Part shown: positions 14,576-24,032 of the stretch, one piece after another | How positions within the stretch are numbered: the first letter of the stretch is position 1 | How the letters are laid out: each line of letters opens with the position of its first letter | Assembly: GCA_003151335.1 (NCBI GenBank) | Contig: PLXE01000105.1 | Coordinates: forward strand, 1 to 64,000 | Reading direction: 5' to 3' | Length of the DNA: 64,000 nt | Source of the DNA: Acidobacteriaceae bacterium | Lineage (GTDB): Bacteria > Acidobacteriota > Terriglobia > Terriglobales > Acidobacteriaceae | Notes under the pieces: generated by a model | The model's database searches: none | Told to the model about the DNA's origin: nothing | What the model saw: only the letters and a program-made list of their open reading frames with translations | Program-made: the position numbers and the translations under genes

Positions 14576-17053
14576 CTAGCGCATCGCGTCTTCCACTTCA
14601 CTCAGCCAGTCAGGGCGCTTCAACACCTCGCGGGGCTTGGGGCCGTCGGCCGCGCCCACCAGTCCATCCCGCTCCATCAGGTCAATCAGATGAGCGGCGC
14701 GTCCGTAACCGATGCGCAGGCGGCGCTGCAGCAGAGAGGTGGACGCCTTGCCGTATTCCAGCACGATGCGCACCGCGTCCTGGTAGAGCTCGTCGTTATC
14801 GTCCTCGGCGCTGCCGTCGCTGCTTTGTGCGAATCCGCTTTCGCCGTCCTCGCGCGGAGCTTGCAGGAAGTGCTCCTGGTAATGGGCTTCGCCCTGGGCG
14901 CGCCAGAACTCCACGACTGCGGCAATTTCCTTCTCCGTCACCAGGGGCGCGTGCAAGCGATGCACCCGGGCCGATCCGTTGGGCAGGTAAAGCATGTCGC
15001 CGCGGCCCAGCAGGGCTTCGGCGCCGTTGGCGTCGAGAATGGTGCGCGAGTCAATCTTGGTGGCCACCCGGAACGACATGCGGGCGGGGAAATTGGCTTT
15101 GATCAAACCGGTGATGACGTCCACGGAAGGCCGTTGCGTGGCCAGTATCAGGTGAATGCCGACGGCGCGCGCCATCTGCGCCAGACGCGTGATGGAAGCT
15201 TCCACGTTTTGCCCATCCAGCATCATCAGGTCGGCCAGCTCATCGATGATGATGACGATGTAAGGCAGCGGATGCGCCTCGCTGCCATCTTCAAACAGGT
15301 TGGGAGTGCTGTTGTCGAAGAGCCGGTTGTACTGGTCGATGTTGCGCACGCCCTTCTCGGCAAGCACCTTCAGCCGCCGCTCCATTTCGCGAACGGCGTT
15401 GCGCAGGGCGTTCGACGCCAGCTTAGGCTCGGTAATGATGGGTGTGTACAAATGCGGCACGCCCTCATAGTTGCCCAACTCCAGCCGCTTCGGATCCACC
15501 AGAATCAGGCGCACCTGCTCGGGTGTGGACTTGTAAAGGATGGACATGATGAACGCATTGATGGCCACGCTCTTCCCTGAGCCGGTCGAACCGGCGATGA
15601 GCAGGTGCGGCATGGTGTTCAACTCGGCGGTTACGATGCGGCCATTGATGTCCTTGCCCATCGCCAACGTGATCTTCGACTTCGACCCCAGAAACTCCTG
15701 CGCTTCCACCACCTCGCGCAGCCAGATGGTTTCGCGCTCGTGGTTCGGCACCTGGATGCCCACGGTGGATTTTCCCGACATGCGTTCGATCAGGATGCTC
15801 TCCGCGCGCAGCGCCAGGCAAAGGTCATCGCAAAGGCTGGTGATGCGACTGTACTTGATGCCGGCTTCCGGCTTGAACTCAAACGTCGTAACCACAGGAC
15901 CGGGATTGATCTGCACCACCTGCCCGCGCACATCGAACTCGCCGCATTTTTCCGCCAGCACTTGCGCCAGGTTCTTCAACTCAAGTTCGTTGATGTCGCT
16001 GTGCTCGTCCGGGCGGTGCAGCAGGGCGGTCGAAGGGAGTTTGTAGCTGCCGGCCAGGCGCGGCATGGTGGTCTTGCCGTGCTGCGTGCTATCGGCGCGC
16101 GAGGTGACGGCGATGTCTTCCGCGACAGCCGCCCCGGACACTTCCTGGCCGTCGCCGTCTGGTTGGACAGCGTCGCCGCCGAATGTGCGCTCAATGCCGC
16201 TTCTTACTCCGTTTGCCGAATGCGCAGTCTGCGGCAGCGGAGGAACCATTCCCGCCGGAGTTGACGTTGCTGGGGCCTCGGCAGCCGGCGCAGCGAACCG
16301 CTTGGGAACCAGTTGGGCGGTCACCACCGGCTTGGCATTCGCAGCGGCAGCGCGCTTCTTCTCCAGCTCCTTGGCTGCCTTCTTGCGGGCGCGTTCGAGT
16401 CGCCAGTCGGCAAACCGGTCCAGCGCCGCATAGGCGAATGCGAATCGCGTCTGTGACCAGATCTGCACGGCTCCGAAGGAAAACGCCGTGGAAAGATACA
16501 GGGCCACCGCGATCACGGCCAGGCAAACCAGATAGGCGCCTACCAGGTTGAAGTAGTGAATCAGCGCGTCCGCCACAATCCGGCCCAGAAGTCCCTCGGA
16601 AGGAACAACTCCCTTCCAGCGAATGCTCCACGGCAAGAGCCCGATGAACCCGGAGAGGAAGGTCACCAATCCAGCCGCACCCACCATCTTGGCGTAAGGG
16701 GCAGTGATGGGCCGCGAGCGGAACCAGCGCAGCGAATACAGCCCCAGAAAAACCGGGACCAGAAACACTGCGACCCCAAACAGTTGCAGCCCAAGATCGC
16801 TGACCATGGCCCCGGCCACTCCAATCCAGTTATGGGCCGGCCTGGAAGCGGGAGGAGTTGACGCCGTATTCAGCGAAGGGTCGAGCGGCGAGTACGATAC
16901 CAGCGCGAGGACAAGGAGGACCGCGAAGACCAACATCAGGAAGCCGATCAGCTCATTGAGCCGCCGGTTGGCCGTCGGAGTAAAAGCGCGCGAGGCGATT
17001 GTCATGTGGGCGTTCGGGCGCGCCACGGAACCACGCCGTTTGCCAGGACTCAT
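14576..17053 (-). CDS. ftsK: DNA translocase FtsK
   Basis: Septal DNA pump that moves chromosome ends apart during division. With the start at 17053 it has 825 residues: four N-terminal membrane segments, a short Ala/Pro-rich linker, the ATPase motor with Walker A GSTGSGKS and Walker B VIIIDELADLMM, and a C-terminal gamma winged-helix domain (from about EDDNDELYQDAVRIV) that reads KOPS sites. The ATG at 17053 is chosen for its GGAG site; the frame is open further upstream to 17149, and 17005 is another candidate. The linker is short compared with enterobacterial FtsK, closer to SpoIIIE. It follows uppP in the same direction. Confidence 0.94.
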   Translation of the reverse strand: MSPGKRRGSVARPNAHMTIASRAFTPTANRRLNELIGFLMLVFAVLLVLALVSYSPLDPSLNTASTPPASRPAHNWIGVAGAMVSDLGLQLFGVAVFLVPVFLGLYSLRWFRSRPITAPYAKMVGAAGLVTFLSGFIGLLPWSIRWKGVVPSEGLLGRIVADALIHYFNLVGAYLVCLAVIAVALYLSTAFSFGAVQIWSQTRFAFAYAALDRFADWRLERARKKAAKELEKKRAAAANAKPVVTAQLVPKRFAAPAAEAPATSTPAGMVPPLPQTAHSANGVRSGIERTFGGDAVQPDGDGQEVSGAAVAEDIAVTSRADSTQHGKTTMPRLAGSYKLPSTALLHRPDEHSDINELELKNLAQVLAEKCGEFDVRGQVVQINPGPVVTTFEFKPEAGIKYSRITSLCDDLCLALRAESILIERMSGKSTVGIQVPNHERETIWLREVVEAQEFLGSKSKITLAMGKDINGRIVTAELNTMPHLLIAGSTGSGKSVAINAFIMSILYKSTPEQVRLILVDPKRLELGNYEGVPHLYTPIITEPKLASNALRNAVREMERRLKVLAEKGVRNIDQYNRLFDNSTPNLFEDGSEAHPLPYIVIIIDELADLMMLDGQNVEASITRLAQMARAVGIHLILATQRPSVDVITGLIKANFPARMSFRVATKIDSRTILDANGAEALLGRGDMLYLPNGSARVHRLHAPLVTEKEIAAVVEFWRAQGEAHYQEHFLQAPREDGESGFAQSSDGSAEDDNDELYQDAVRIVLEYGKASTSLLQRRLRIGYGRAAHLIDLMERDGLVGAADGPKPREVLKRPDWLSEVEDAMR

Positions 17054-17267
17054 GCTGCCTGCTCCGTCCGGCGCAGGCACACATTTACGTCCAATCCGCC
17101 GCAAACGAAAAAGCGTGATGCCGGGAATCGACCGATGCGGGCTCCCCAATGAGCGTCGTTCAGCCGATTGGGGTGCAAATACGCCAGAGCCAAGTAATTA
17201 TCCCAAAAAGGCGGGCTACTGCGGCGGAAAATAACACGCGAAAGGTTGCCGAACTAGTCTCCCCCCA

Positions 17268-18158
17268 TTAACGGACGAGGTGGCCAACCCACCAAAGCAC
17301 GGCCACGCCCAATACGATGCGGTAAATGGCGAATATCGTGAAACCGCGGGTTCGCACCCAACTCATGAACCACGCCACCACGCCGTAGGCGACAATAAAC
17401 GAAACCACGAACCCGATGACCAGAATCACCCAGGAATGGGCATCGCTGGGCATGGAGCCAATGGCGCTGGGCTCGCCGTGATGGGGCCGCAGCGATTTGA
17501 ACAGGTCGTAACAGGTGGCGACCACCATGGTCGGGATGGAAAGGAAGAACGAGAATTCCAACGCCGAAGGACGGCTCATCCCGGCGAGTTCTCCCGCTGT
17601 AATGGTGGACATGGAGCGCGAGGTCCCGGGGAAGACCGCCGAGAAGATCTGGCAGAAGCCGATCCAGACGGCTTGCCGCACCGACATCTGCTCCATATCT
17701 TCGGTGAGTTTGCCGCGCGCGAATACCTTGTGTTTCGAGCGCTCGTAAACCGCGTCCACAATCCACATGATGACACCGCCGATGATCAGGGCCCATGCCA
17801 TGAGAGGCAGGCTCTCCAGGTGTTTGCCGATGATCTTGGTCAGCAGAAAAGCCGGAATCGCCGTCACCACGAAGGCAATCAGGATCAGCGTCAGCGGGTG
17901 ATTGATAACCGTGCGGTCGCCGTTTTTCCCTTGCGGGAAGTCGTGAGCGAATTCGACAATACGGTTCCAGAAATACAGCGGCAGGCAAAGTATCGCACCC
18001 AACTGGATGACGATGGAAAACATCTTCCAGTAACCATTGCCGAGGTCAATGCCCAGAAAGGCCTCTGCGATGCGCAGATGCGCCGTCGAGCTGACAGGAA
18101 GAAATTCGGTTAGGCCTTCAATAACGCCCAGGAGAATAGACAACAGGTAGTCGTTCAA
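17268..18158 (-). CDS. uppP: Undecaprenyl-diphosphatase UppP (BacA type)
   Basis: Membrane phosphatase that recycles undecaprenyl pyrophosphate for peptidoglycan synthesis; it also gives basal bacitracin tolerance. Both signature regions are present: EGLTEFLPVSSTAHL near the N-terminus and PGTSRSMSTITAG with its conserved Ser/Arg. About eight membrane segments; 296 residues, slightly longer than usual because of a hydrophilic stretch (about 230-240). The start is taken as TTG at 18158, preceded by GGAGG, because the frame upstream of it encodes a Cys/Arg/Gly-rich extension with no family resemblance. It is followed by ftsK. Confidence 0.93.
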   Translation of the reverse strand: MNDYLLSILLGVIEGLTEFLPVSSTAHLRIAEAFLGIDLGNGYWKMFSIVIQLGAILCLPLYFWNRIVEFAHDFPQGKNGDRTVINHPLTLILIAFVVTAIPAFLLTKIIGKHLESLPLMAWALIIGGVIMWIVDAVYERSKHKVFARGKLTEDMEQMSVRQAVWIGFCQIFSAVFPGTSRSMSTITAGELAGMSRPSALEFSFFLSIPTMVVATCYDLFKSLRPHHGEPSAIGSMPSDAHSWVILVIGFVVSFIVAYGVVAWFMSWVRTRGFTIFAIYRIVLGVAVLWWVGHLVR

Positions 18159-18239
18159 ATTGCCTCCGCCACGGCGACCCCGGTAGGTGCAAAACCGGCA
18201 CTTCCCGGTGACCGCATTCTTAACGCAGCCTTGCCGCAA

Positions 18240-19214
18240 CTACTCAATATTGTTCCCAAATGTGGGGATTTTGTTCTGCACCATGTATATCAGACGCGCG
18301 GCGCGGTTGGACCAATCTTCATCGTTGGGGTATTGCGAAATGAGTTTCTTGGCGACGCTAATGGCGCGCGCGCCGGAGTCGTCGGCCTTCTTCGGCTGAT
18401 TGTCGGTCTGGTAGATCACGATCAGCGCAGAATATCGCCATGCCGCCTTGTAGAGGGCCTCGGCGGCCTTGGGGGACTGGGAATGTTCGTCGGCGTACTT
18501 CCGATAAATCTCGGCTTCCTTTTCGGGACACTGGGCCTGCGCCTCCCATTCGCCACAGAGTTTATTGTCGATCAGGCGATAGGCGGCCAGATCGGCCCAT
18601 TTGGTGCGCGGAAACTTCTTGATTACCCGCTTCATGTGCTCTTCGTCGATGGGGATGCGCATCGCCGGATCGCGCATTTTCGCGGAAGGACGGGTGGCCT
18701 GGTCTTCCGCCTCGATTTGCCAGCGGACGTCGGCGCTACGATAAAGCGATTCGCCGGCCAGCGGAGAAGCGGGGAAATATTCGGCGATGCGGGCGTAGAT
18801 TCGCATGGCGTCCTGCGCCGCTCCGCGCCGGCCGCCGCGGCGGCTGGCTTCCATCTCGGAATCGACAGCCTCGCCGAATAGGACCTTGTCGCCATCGGGA
18901 GTAGCGGTCGTGATCACTCCCTTGTCCAGAAGCCAGCCGGTAACGTTGCGGTCGTTCTGCTCCTCATCGCCGAACTCAATGGTGGTGCTCACGTCCACCG
19001 TGCCCACCACGTGCACCCAGCCCGGTGCGCGCTCGAGGACGGTAACCTCACGGCCGCGGCTGATATTCGACAACTTCGCCGCAGACGTATTGGGAGAAAT
19101 GTAGATGATGCCTTCGCGCGCCATGACGCCGCGTTCGGCGGCGAACAGCGACGGGGAGAAGAACACCAGGAACCCTAAAACGAAATACCAACACTGTGAA
19201 CGTTTGTGAGGCAC
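18240..19214 (-). CDS. Exported SH3-like/TPR-like protein
   Basis: A 324-residue secreted or periplasmic protein. A signal peptide (WYFVLGFLVFFSPSLFA) is followed by a bacterial SH3-like domain (about 28-110: VMAREGIIYISPN, ISRGREVTVLERAPGW). Then comes a helical region with repeats resembling TPR or BamD-like units (ARIAEYFPASPLAGESLYR, EIYRKYADEHSQSPKAAEALY). Such proteins often bind peptidoglycan or act as scaffolds in the envelope. The start is GTG with an AGGAG site eight bases upstream. Neighbours are the threonine dehydratase (upstream) and uppP (downstream), all leftward. The function is not known. Confidence 0.78.
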   Translation of the reverse strand: MPHKRSQCWYFVLGFLVFFSPSLFAAERGVMAREGIIYISPNTSAAKLSNISRGREVTVLERAPGWVHVVGTVDVSTTIEFGDEEQNDRNVTGWLLDKGVITTATPDGDKVLFGEAVDSEMEASRRGGRRGAAQDAMRIYARIAEYFPASPLAGESLYRSADVRWQIEAEDQATRPSAKMRDPAMRIPIDEEHMKRVIKKFPRTKWADLAAYRLIDNKLCGEWEAQAQCPEKEAEIYRKYADEHSQSPKAAEALYKAAWRYSALIVIYQTDNQPKKADDSGARAISVAKKLISQYPNDEDWSNRAARLIYMVQNKIPTFGNNIE

Positions 19215-19268
19215 CTTATTACTCCTGCCATGCCATGCTAGTCGCTAATTGCTAAGTGCTAGTTGCTA

Positions 19269-20279
19269 TCAGCCCTCTTCCATCAGCACCTGGGCCAGCA
19301 ATTGCGGCTCTACGTTTCCACCGCTGACCACGGCGACCGCCTGCTTCGACTTGGGCAGCTCGTCGCCGTGAAAAAGCCACGCCGCAAACGTGACCGCACC
19401 GCTGGGCTCGGCGACGATGCGCCCGTTCACGATGATCCGCCGCATCGCGCTGCGGATTTCATCTTCTGTCACGCTGATTATGTCATCGACGAATTGCCGC
19501 ATGTGCTCGAAGTTCAGCCGCCCGACCGATTGCGTACGCAGTCCGTCAGCCAGCGTGCTGGAGACGCGCTCGGCGGGCAACTCCACGATCTCGCCCTTGC
19601 GGAAGCTTTGCTGCGCGTCATTGGCCAGCTCAGGCTCGACGCCAATCACTTTCGCTTTGCAGCCGCTCAGCTTCACCGCCGCGGAAACCCCGCTGATCAG
19701 CCCACCGCCGCCGACCGGCGCCAGCACGAGGTCGACGTCGGGGCAGTCTTCCAGGATCTCGATCCCGACTGTGCCTTGTCCGGCGATGATCTGCTCATCA
19801 TTGTACGGGGGCACGATCATGTAGCCGTGCTGATGCGCCAGCTCTTCGGCCTTCTGCAAGCGCTCGGCGCTGGCCGGGCCGACAGTGACAATCTCCGCCC
19901 CCAGTGCGACGGTGCTGTCCATCTTGATTTTGGGCGCGTTGCGTGGCATCACAATGACCGCCTTTACGCCCAGGGCGCGCGCCGCGTAGGCCACTCCCTG
20001 CGCGTGGTTGCCGCTGGAATACGAGATAACCCCGCGCTGCCGTTCTTGTTCTGTGAACGATGCGATCTTGTTGTAGGCCCCGCGCAGCTTAAACGAGCCG
20101 ATGGGCTGAAGACTCTCGGCCTTCAGCCACAACTGCCCGCGCGTCGGTTCGTCAGCGGATTTCGCATCTGCAGGCGCGCTCTGCCCGCGGGCGGGCGGAA
20201 AGTAGCGAATCAGCGGCGTGCGGGCGGCTATGCCGCGCAGCCGCTTCTGCGCAAGTTGGATCTGTTCGAGACTCACCAT
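19269..20279 (-). CDS. Threonine/serine dehydratase (PLP, fold type II)
   Basis: A 336-residue PLP enzyme of the tryptophan-synthase-beta family that deaminates threonine or serine to the 2-oxo acid. The PLP lysine lies in SFKLRGAYN, and the phosphate-binding glycine loop is GGGGLISG. There is no C-terminal ACT-like regulatory domain, so it resembles the short catabolic type or serine racemase rather than biosynthetic IlvA. A Ser/Ala/Asp-rich insertion (about residues 30-45) is unusual. The start is ATG at 20279; the frame is open further upstream, but that part overlaps the hydrolase gene. It lies seven bases after the upstream hydrolase gene, suggesting co-transcription. Confidence 0.88.
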   Translation of the reverse strand: MVSLEQIQLAQKRLRGIAARTPLIRYFPPARGQSAPADAKSADEPTRGQLWLKAESLQPIGSFKLRGAYNKIASFTEQERQRGVISYSSGNHAQGVAYAARALGVKAVIVMPRNAPKIKMDSTVALGAEIVTVGPASAERLQKAEELAHQHGYMIVPPYNDEQIIAGQGTVGIEILEDCPDVDLVLAPVGGGGLISGVSAAVKLSGCKAKVIGVEPELANDAQQSFRKGEIVELPAERVSSTLADGLRTQSVGRLNFEHMRQFVDDIISVTEDEIRSAMRRIIVNGRIVAEPSGAVTFAAWLFHGDELPKSKQAVAVVSGGNVEPQLLAQVLMEEG

Positions 20280-20286
20280 GGCTGGG

Positions 20287-21525
20287 TCATTGCACCATCG
20301 TCGCCACGGACGCAAGCCACAGCCCGGCGGGCAGGTGCATCGAGTCCTGGCCATCGCCGGCGGTCCGCGCCTCGTGGATCATCAATGCCATCCAGTGTAC
20401 AAGTGCCAGCCGATCGCGCAACCTGACTTTGACGTCGAAGTTAACGTGACCGATCGCCGGGCTGATCAGCGCGTCCCGCAAATACTTCTTCGGAATGTCG
20501 CGTTGCAGCCACAACATCTCCGTCGGCGGGATGATCACGTCGTCGGAGCCGTGCAACAACAACACGGGAATATGCAGCGCCTGGAGGTGACCGGCCGGAG
20601 AGGCCGCAGCCAATTCCTCGCGGCGCTTGTCGATTTCGGCAAGAATCGCAGGCGCGAAGCTGGCGCGCTGCTTGTGATAGATGCGCTGCATGATCTCCTG
20701 ATCGGCCGGCGTCATGGTCTTGGTCAGCACTTCGGAAGCTTTTCCGTCTTCGGCAAGCAGCAGCTTGAGGGCCTCGTGTGCCACTTGGACATCCTGCGGG
20801 GCGAAGAAGTCCTGCGGTTCGTCATAGACCACGATCAGGGGACCGTACTCATGTGGCTGCATATGCTCGACTGATCCATCAGGACGGGCCGCTTCGCCGG
20901 TCGCAAAGAAGCGCAGCACATGGGCAAGATCGTAGTATCCGCCGACCGAAGCCACCCATGCGATCGACGGCGAATATTGGGGATCGCTGGCGGCCAGCAA
21001 CGACAAGCCTCCGGAAAAGCTGATGGCCAGTACGCCCACCTTCGGCACATGGAGCTCTTGCGCGAAACTCCGCGCGGTCGCGCCGATAAGCTCGGCCGAC
21101 TCGCCCTCCACGCGATAATCGGCGACGCCCGGAACCAGCGGCGTCATCACAAGGAACCCGCTCGCCGCCACCGCGCGCGCGGAGCTAACCAGCCGAGGAT
21201 CGTCGATCCCCAGCCGGTGCATGCCGTGAATAATGACAATGCCGGGCGCGAAGCTTACTCCGCGTGGCGTGTACACATGCGCCGGGACCGGCATGCCTCG
21301 GAAGGTGAAGGTGGTGTCGCGCACGTCAACCGGATGCACTTCATAGTTGGTCAGCCAGCCCGTGGCCTTGGGATCGGAAATGCGCTGTAGCAGAGAAGCC
21401 GCCTGCAGATAGTCGTTGGCGAGCGGATAAAGCAGAATGACGGCAATGGGAAGCAGCAGCAGAAGCCAGGCGAGGAGGCGCGCCTTGTGCGAGGGATGGC
21501 GGCCTTGCCAGGGGACGATGGTCAT
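20287..21525 (-). CDS. Membrane-anchored alpha/beta hydrolase
   Basis: A 412-residue protein with one N-terminal membrane segment (LLAWLLLLLPIAVILLYPL) and an alpha/beta-hydrolase fold. The oxyanion strand is IVIHGMHRLG, the nucleophile elbow SFSGG, the acid in LLHGSDDVIIPP and the candidate His in AIGHVNFD. The dienelactone-hydrolase or prolyl-oligopeptidase-like arrangement suggests an esterase, but the substrate is unknown. It is 19 bp downstream of the ribonuclease J gene and just upstream of the threonine dehydratase gene, so probably in one operon. Confidence 0.82.
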   Translation of the reverse strand: MTIVPWQGRHPSHKARLLAWLLLLLPIAVILLYPLANDYLQAASLLQRISDPKATGWLTNYEVHPVDVRDTTFTFRGMPVPAHVYTPRGVSFAPGIVIIHGMHRLGIDDPRLVSSARAVAASGFLVMTPLVPGVADYRVEGESAELIGATARSFAQELHVPKVGVLAISFSGGLSLLAASDPQYSPSIAWVASVGGYYDLAHVLRFFATGEAARPDGSVEHMQPHEYGPLIVVYDEPQDFFAPQDVQVAHEALKLLLAEDGKASEVLTKTMTPADQEIMQRIYHKQRASFAPAILAEIDKRREELAAASPAGHLQALHIPVLLLHGSDDVIIPPTEMLWLQRDIPKKYLRDALISPAIGHVNFDVKVRLRDRLALVHWMALMIHEARTAGDGQDSMHLPAGLWLASVATMVQ

Positions 21526-21544
21526 TCGGAACCACGGCGGGGTA

Positions 21545-23215
21545 TCAAATTTCCAGGATCACGGGCATGATCAGCGGCCGCCGCGAGGTGTTTTTCACGA
21601 TGAAGCGCTTCAGGTCCTGGCGGATCTTTTCCTTGATCATGCCGTAGTCGCCCTTCTCTTCATCGCTGGACGACTCCAGGGTGTTCATCACCGATTGCCG
21701 CGCCTGATCGAGGAAACCATCCTCGTTCGCGCTGCCGGAGAAGCCGCGCATCACGATTTCGGGCGGCGCCTCGACCTTGCCCGTCAGCTTGTTGATGGCA
21801 ATGATGGGCAACACAATGCCGTCTTCGCTGAGGTGACGGCGATCGCGAATCACCAGGTCCTCCACCACGTCGCCCATGGAGTTGGAATCGATGCAGACCC
21901 GGCCGACGGCAACGCGTCCCGCCTTGCGCGCGCCCATCTCGTCGAATTCCAGAATGTCGCCGCTCTCGATCATCAGCACTTTGCCGACCGAATTGTGCAT
22001 GGCGCCGGCCATTTCGGCGTGCAACTTGAGCTGGCGATACTCGCCATGGATGGGAATAAAATATTGAGGCTTTACCAGATTGATGATGAGCTTCAACTCT
22101 TCCTGGCTGGCGTGCCCGCTGACGTGAACCGGCGGCGACGAACCATCGTCGTAGATGACATGGGCGTCGCGGCGGAACAGGTGGTCCACCACACGGAAGA
22201 TCGCCTTCTCATTGCCGGGGATGATGCGCGACGAGAGCACCACCGTGTCACCCGGCTGAATGCGCGCGTGCTTGTGATTGTCAACCGCCGCCCGCGACAG
22301 GGCCGACATGGGCTCGCCTTGCGTGCCGCTGATGAGCACGCAAACTTTCTCCGGCGGGAAATCGCGAATCTGGGCGGGATGAATCAGCAATCCCTCGGGC
22401 GCCTCAATGTAGCCGAGGTCCTGCGCGATCTCCGCCGACTCCATCATGGAGCGGCCGACCAGCGCCAGCTTGCGCCCATTTTCGAAGGCCTGCTCCATGG
22501 TCAGCTTGATGCGGTGGATGGAGGAGGAGAAACAGGTGATGAACAGGCGCCGCTCGGCGCGGGAGAAAATCTCCTGAAAGCGCGCCCGTACGGCGCGTTC
22601 GCTGGGCGTGTAACCGCGGCGCTCCACGTTGGTCGAATCCTGAAAGAGCGCCAGCACTCCCTCCTTGCCGTATTCCGCAAAGGAATGCAGATCAAAGAGC
22701 CGATTGTCCGTCGGTGTGGGATCGACTTTGAAGTCGCCGGTGTGGATTATGGTGCCGAGCGGCGTATGAATCGCCAGCGCGACGCAGTCCACCAGGCTGT
22801 GCGTGACCTGGATGGGATTGATGGTGAACGGGCCCACCTTAAAGCGCTCGCCAGCTCTGATCTCGTTGAGCACAGCATCATCCAATTGACCATGCTCTTC
22901 CAACTTGCCTTCCACGTAGGCCAGGGTGAATTCAGTGCCGTAAACCGGAACGTTCAATTCGGAGAGGATCCAGGGCAGCGCGCCGATGTGATCTTCGTGG
23001 CCGTGGGTGAGAATAATGGCGCGCACATGAGCGCGATTCTCGATCAGGTAGGTGATATCGGGGACAACGATGTCCACGCCCAGCAACTCGGCTTCCGGGA
23101 ACATGAGTCCGGCGTCAATGACGATGATGTCGTCGCCCCAGCGAATGGCCATGCAATTCATGCCGAATTCGCCGAGTCCGCCGAGGGGTACAACCTGGAG
23201 TTTTCCTATTGGCAT
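21545..23215 (-). CDS. rnj: Ribonuclease J
   Basis: A 556-residue metallo-beta-lactamase/beta-CASP ribonuclease involved in RNA maturation and decay, with endonuclease and 5'-3' exonuclease activity in characterised homologs. The zinc motif HGHEDHIG lies at about residue 71. Other metal ligands are in GDFKVDPTP and HVSGHASQEEL, and the C-terminal domain follows. The ATG at 23215 is preferred over an upstream TTG because AAGG lies six bases before it. It is divergent from the EcsC-like gene (96 bp between) and heads a long leftward run of genes. The window also encodes RNase E/G, so both decay nucleases coexist. Confidence 0.94.
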   Translation of the reverse strand: MPIGKLQVVPLGGLGEFGMNCMAIRWGDDIIVIDAGLMFPEAELLGVDIVVPDITYLIENRAHVRAIILTHGHEDHIGALPWILSELNVPVYGTEFTLAYVEGKLEEHGQLDDAVLNEIRAGERFKVGPFTINPIQVTHSLVDCVALAIHTPLGTIIHTGDFKVDPTPTDNRLFDLHSFAEYGKEGVLALFQDSTNVERRGYTPSERAVRARFQEIFSRAERRLFITCFSSSIHRIKLTMEQAFENGRKLALVGRSMMESAEIAQDLGYIEAPEGLLIHPAQIRDFPPEKVCVLISGTQGEPMSALSRAAVDNHKHARIQPGDTVVLSSRIIPGNEKAIFRVVDHLFRRDAHVIYDDGSSPPVHVSGHASQEELKLIINLVKPQYFIPIHGEYRQLKLHAEMAGAMHNSVGKVLMIESGDILEFDEMGARKAGRVAVGRVCIDSNSMGDVVEDLVIRDRRHLSEDGIVLPIIAINKLTGKVEAPPEIVMRGFSGSANEDGFLDQARQSVMNTLESSSDEEKGDYGMIKEKIRQDLKRFIVKNTSRRPLIMPVILEI

Positions 23216-23311
23216 CTGCAACCTTCGATGCTAGCACAGGAGTGCCGGGAAAGTTTTACCGCGCAAGAGCTGCGAAGTGGGCAGGGGCGCTTATACTTGA
23301 CTACGAAGAGC

Positions 23312-23998
23312 ATGACAAACCACCCAAGAAAATCGTGGATGAGGCGCGGTGTCGAAGCGGCCGTGTGCTCCGCCTTCATGAAGGCCTACTCCACCGTCAA
23401 GGTCAATCCCGAAAAGTATCTCGAACATCTGCGCATGGCTTACAACCTGCCTGCGGCGACGTATCAGGGTATGTATTCGGTCGATCCCGCCATGCTGGAC
23501 CATATCGCGGAACAGACCATCCGTGCTCACACGCGCCTGGCCACCGTCGAAGGCGCCGGTCTGGGTTTGGGCGGTATGTTTACCATGCTGCCCGATCTCG
23601 GCATCCTGGCGGCCATCACTTTGCGCATGATCCAGAAGCTCAGCCTGATCTACGGCTTCCCCTACAACACCGAGGAAGAAGAGGCGGAACTGTGGGTGGC
23701 CGCGGCCAGTGCGGCGGGCGTGGACATCAGCCGCGAAATACTGGAGAAGCAGCTCGTGTCTAAGTTTGTCCCCCGGGTCATTCAGCGGATCGCGGTAAGC
23801 GCCAGCGCGGAGATCGTGGAGAAGTGGGCAGCGCGTCTCATTCCGCTGGTCAGCTCCGCCATCGGGGCGGGTCTGAACCATTACTTCGTGAAGGTCTGGG
23901 GCGAGCGCGCCATCGGACACTTCCGCGAGAAGCATCTGCAAATGCGGGCGCAGCAGATCAACAGCAATGCCCGGCCCCCGGCTCTTCCAGCGAGTTAG
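23312..23998 (+). CDS. EcsC family protein
   Basis: A 228-residue protein of the EcsC family, named after the third gene of the Bacillus ecsABC locus. It has the Gly-rich hydrophobic segment typical of the family (about residues 83-100, GAGLGLGGMFTMLPDLG), several amphipathic helices, and a second hydrophobic Gly/Ala-rich stretch near the C-terminus (LIPLVSSAIGAGLN). The biochemical role of the family is poorly understood. The ATG at 23312 is chosen; the frame is open far upstream, but only as antisense to rnj. The next gene starts 34 bp downstream on the same strand. Confidence 0.8.
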   Translation: MTNHPRKSWMRRGVEAAVCSAFMKAYSTVKVNPEKYLEHLRMAYNLPAATYQGMYSVDPAMLDHIAEQTIRAHTRLATVEGAGLGLGGMFTMLPDLGILAAITLRMIQKLSLIYGFPYNTEEEEAELWVAAASAAGVDISREILEKQLVSKFVPRVIQRIAVSASAEIVEKWAARLIPLVSSAIGAGLNHYFVKVWGERAIGHFREKHLQMRAQQINSNARPPALPAS

Positions 23999-24032
23999 CA
24001 TCCGCCTTAGAATCACCTCTGGAACCGCAGTG

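Noticed and set aside
21437-23311. Long rightward open frame upstream of the EcsC-like gene
   Set aside because: It is antisense to ribonuclease J and its translation has no family features; only the part from 23312 is coding.
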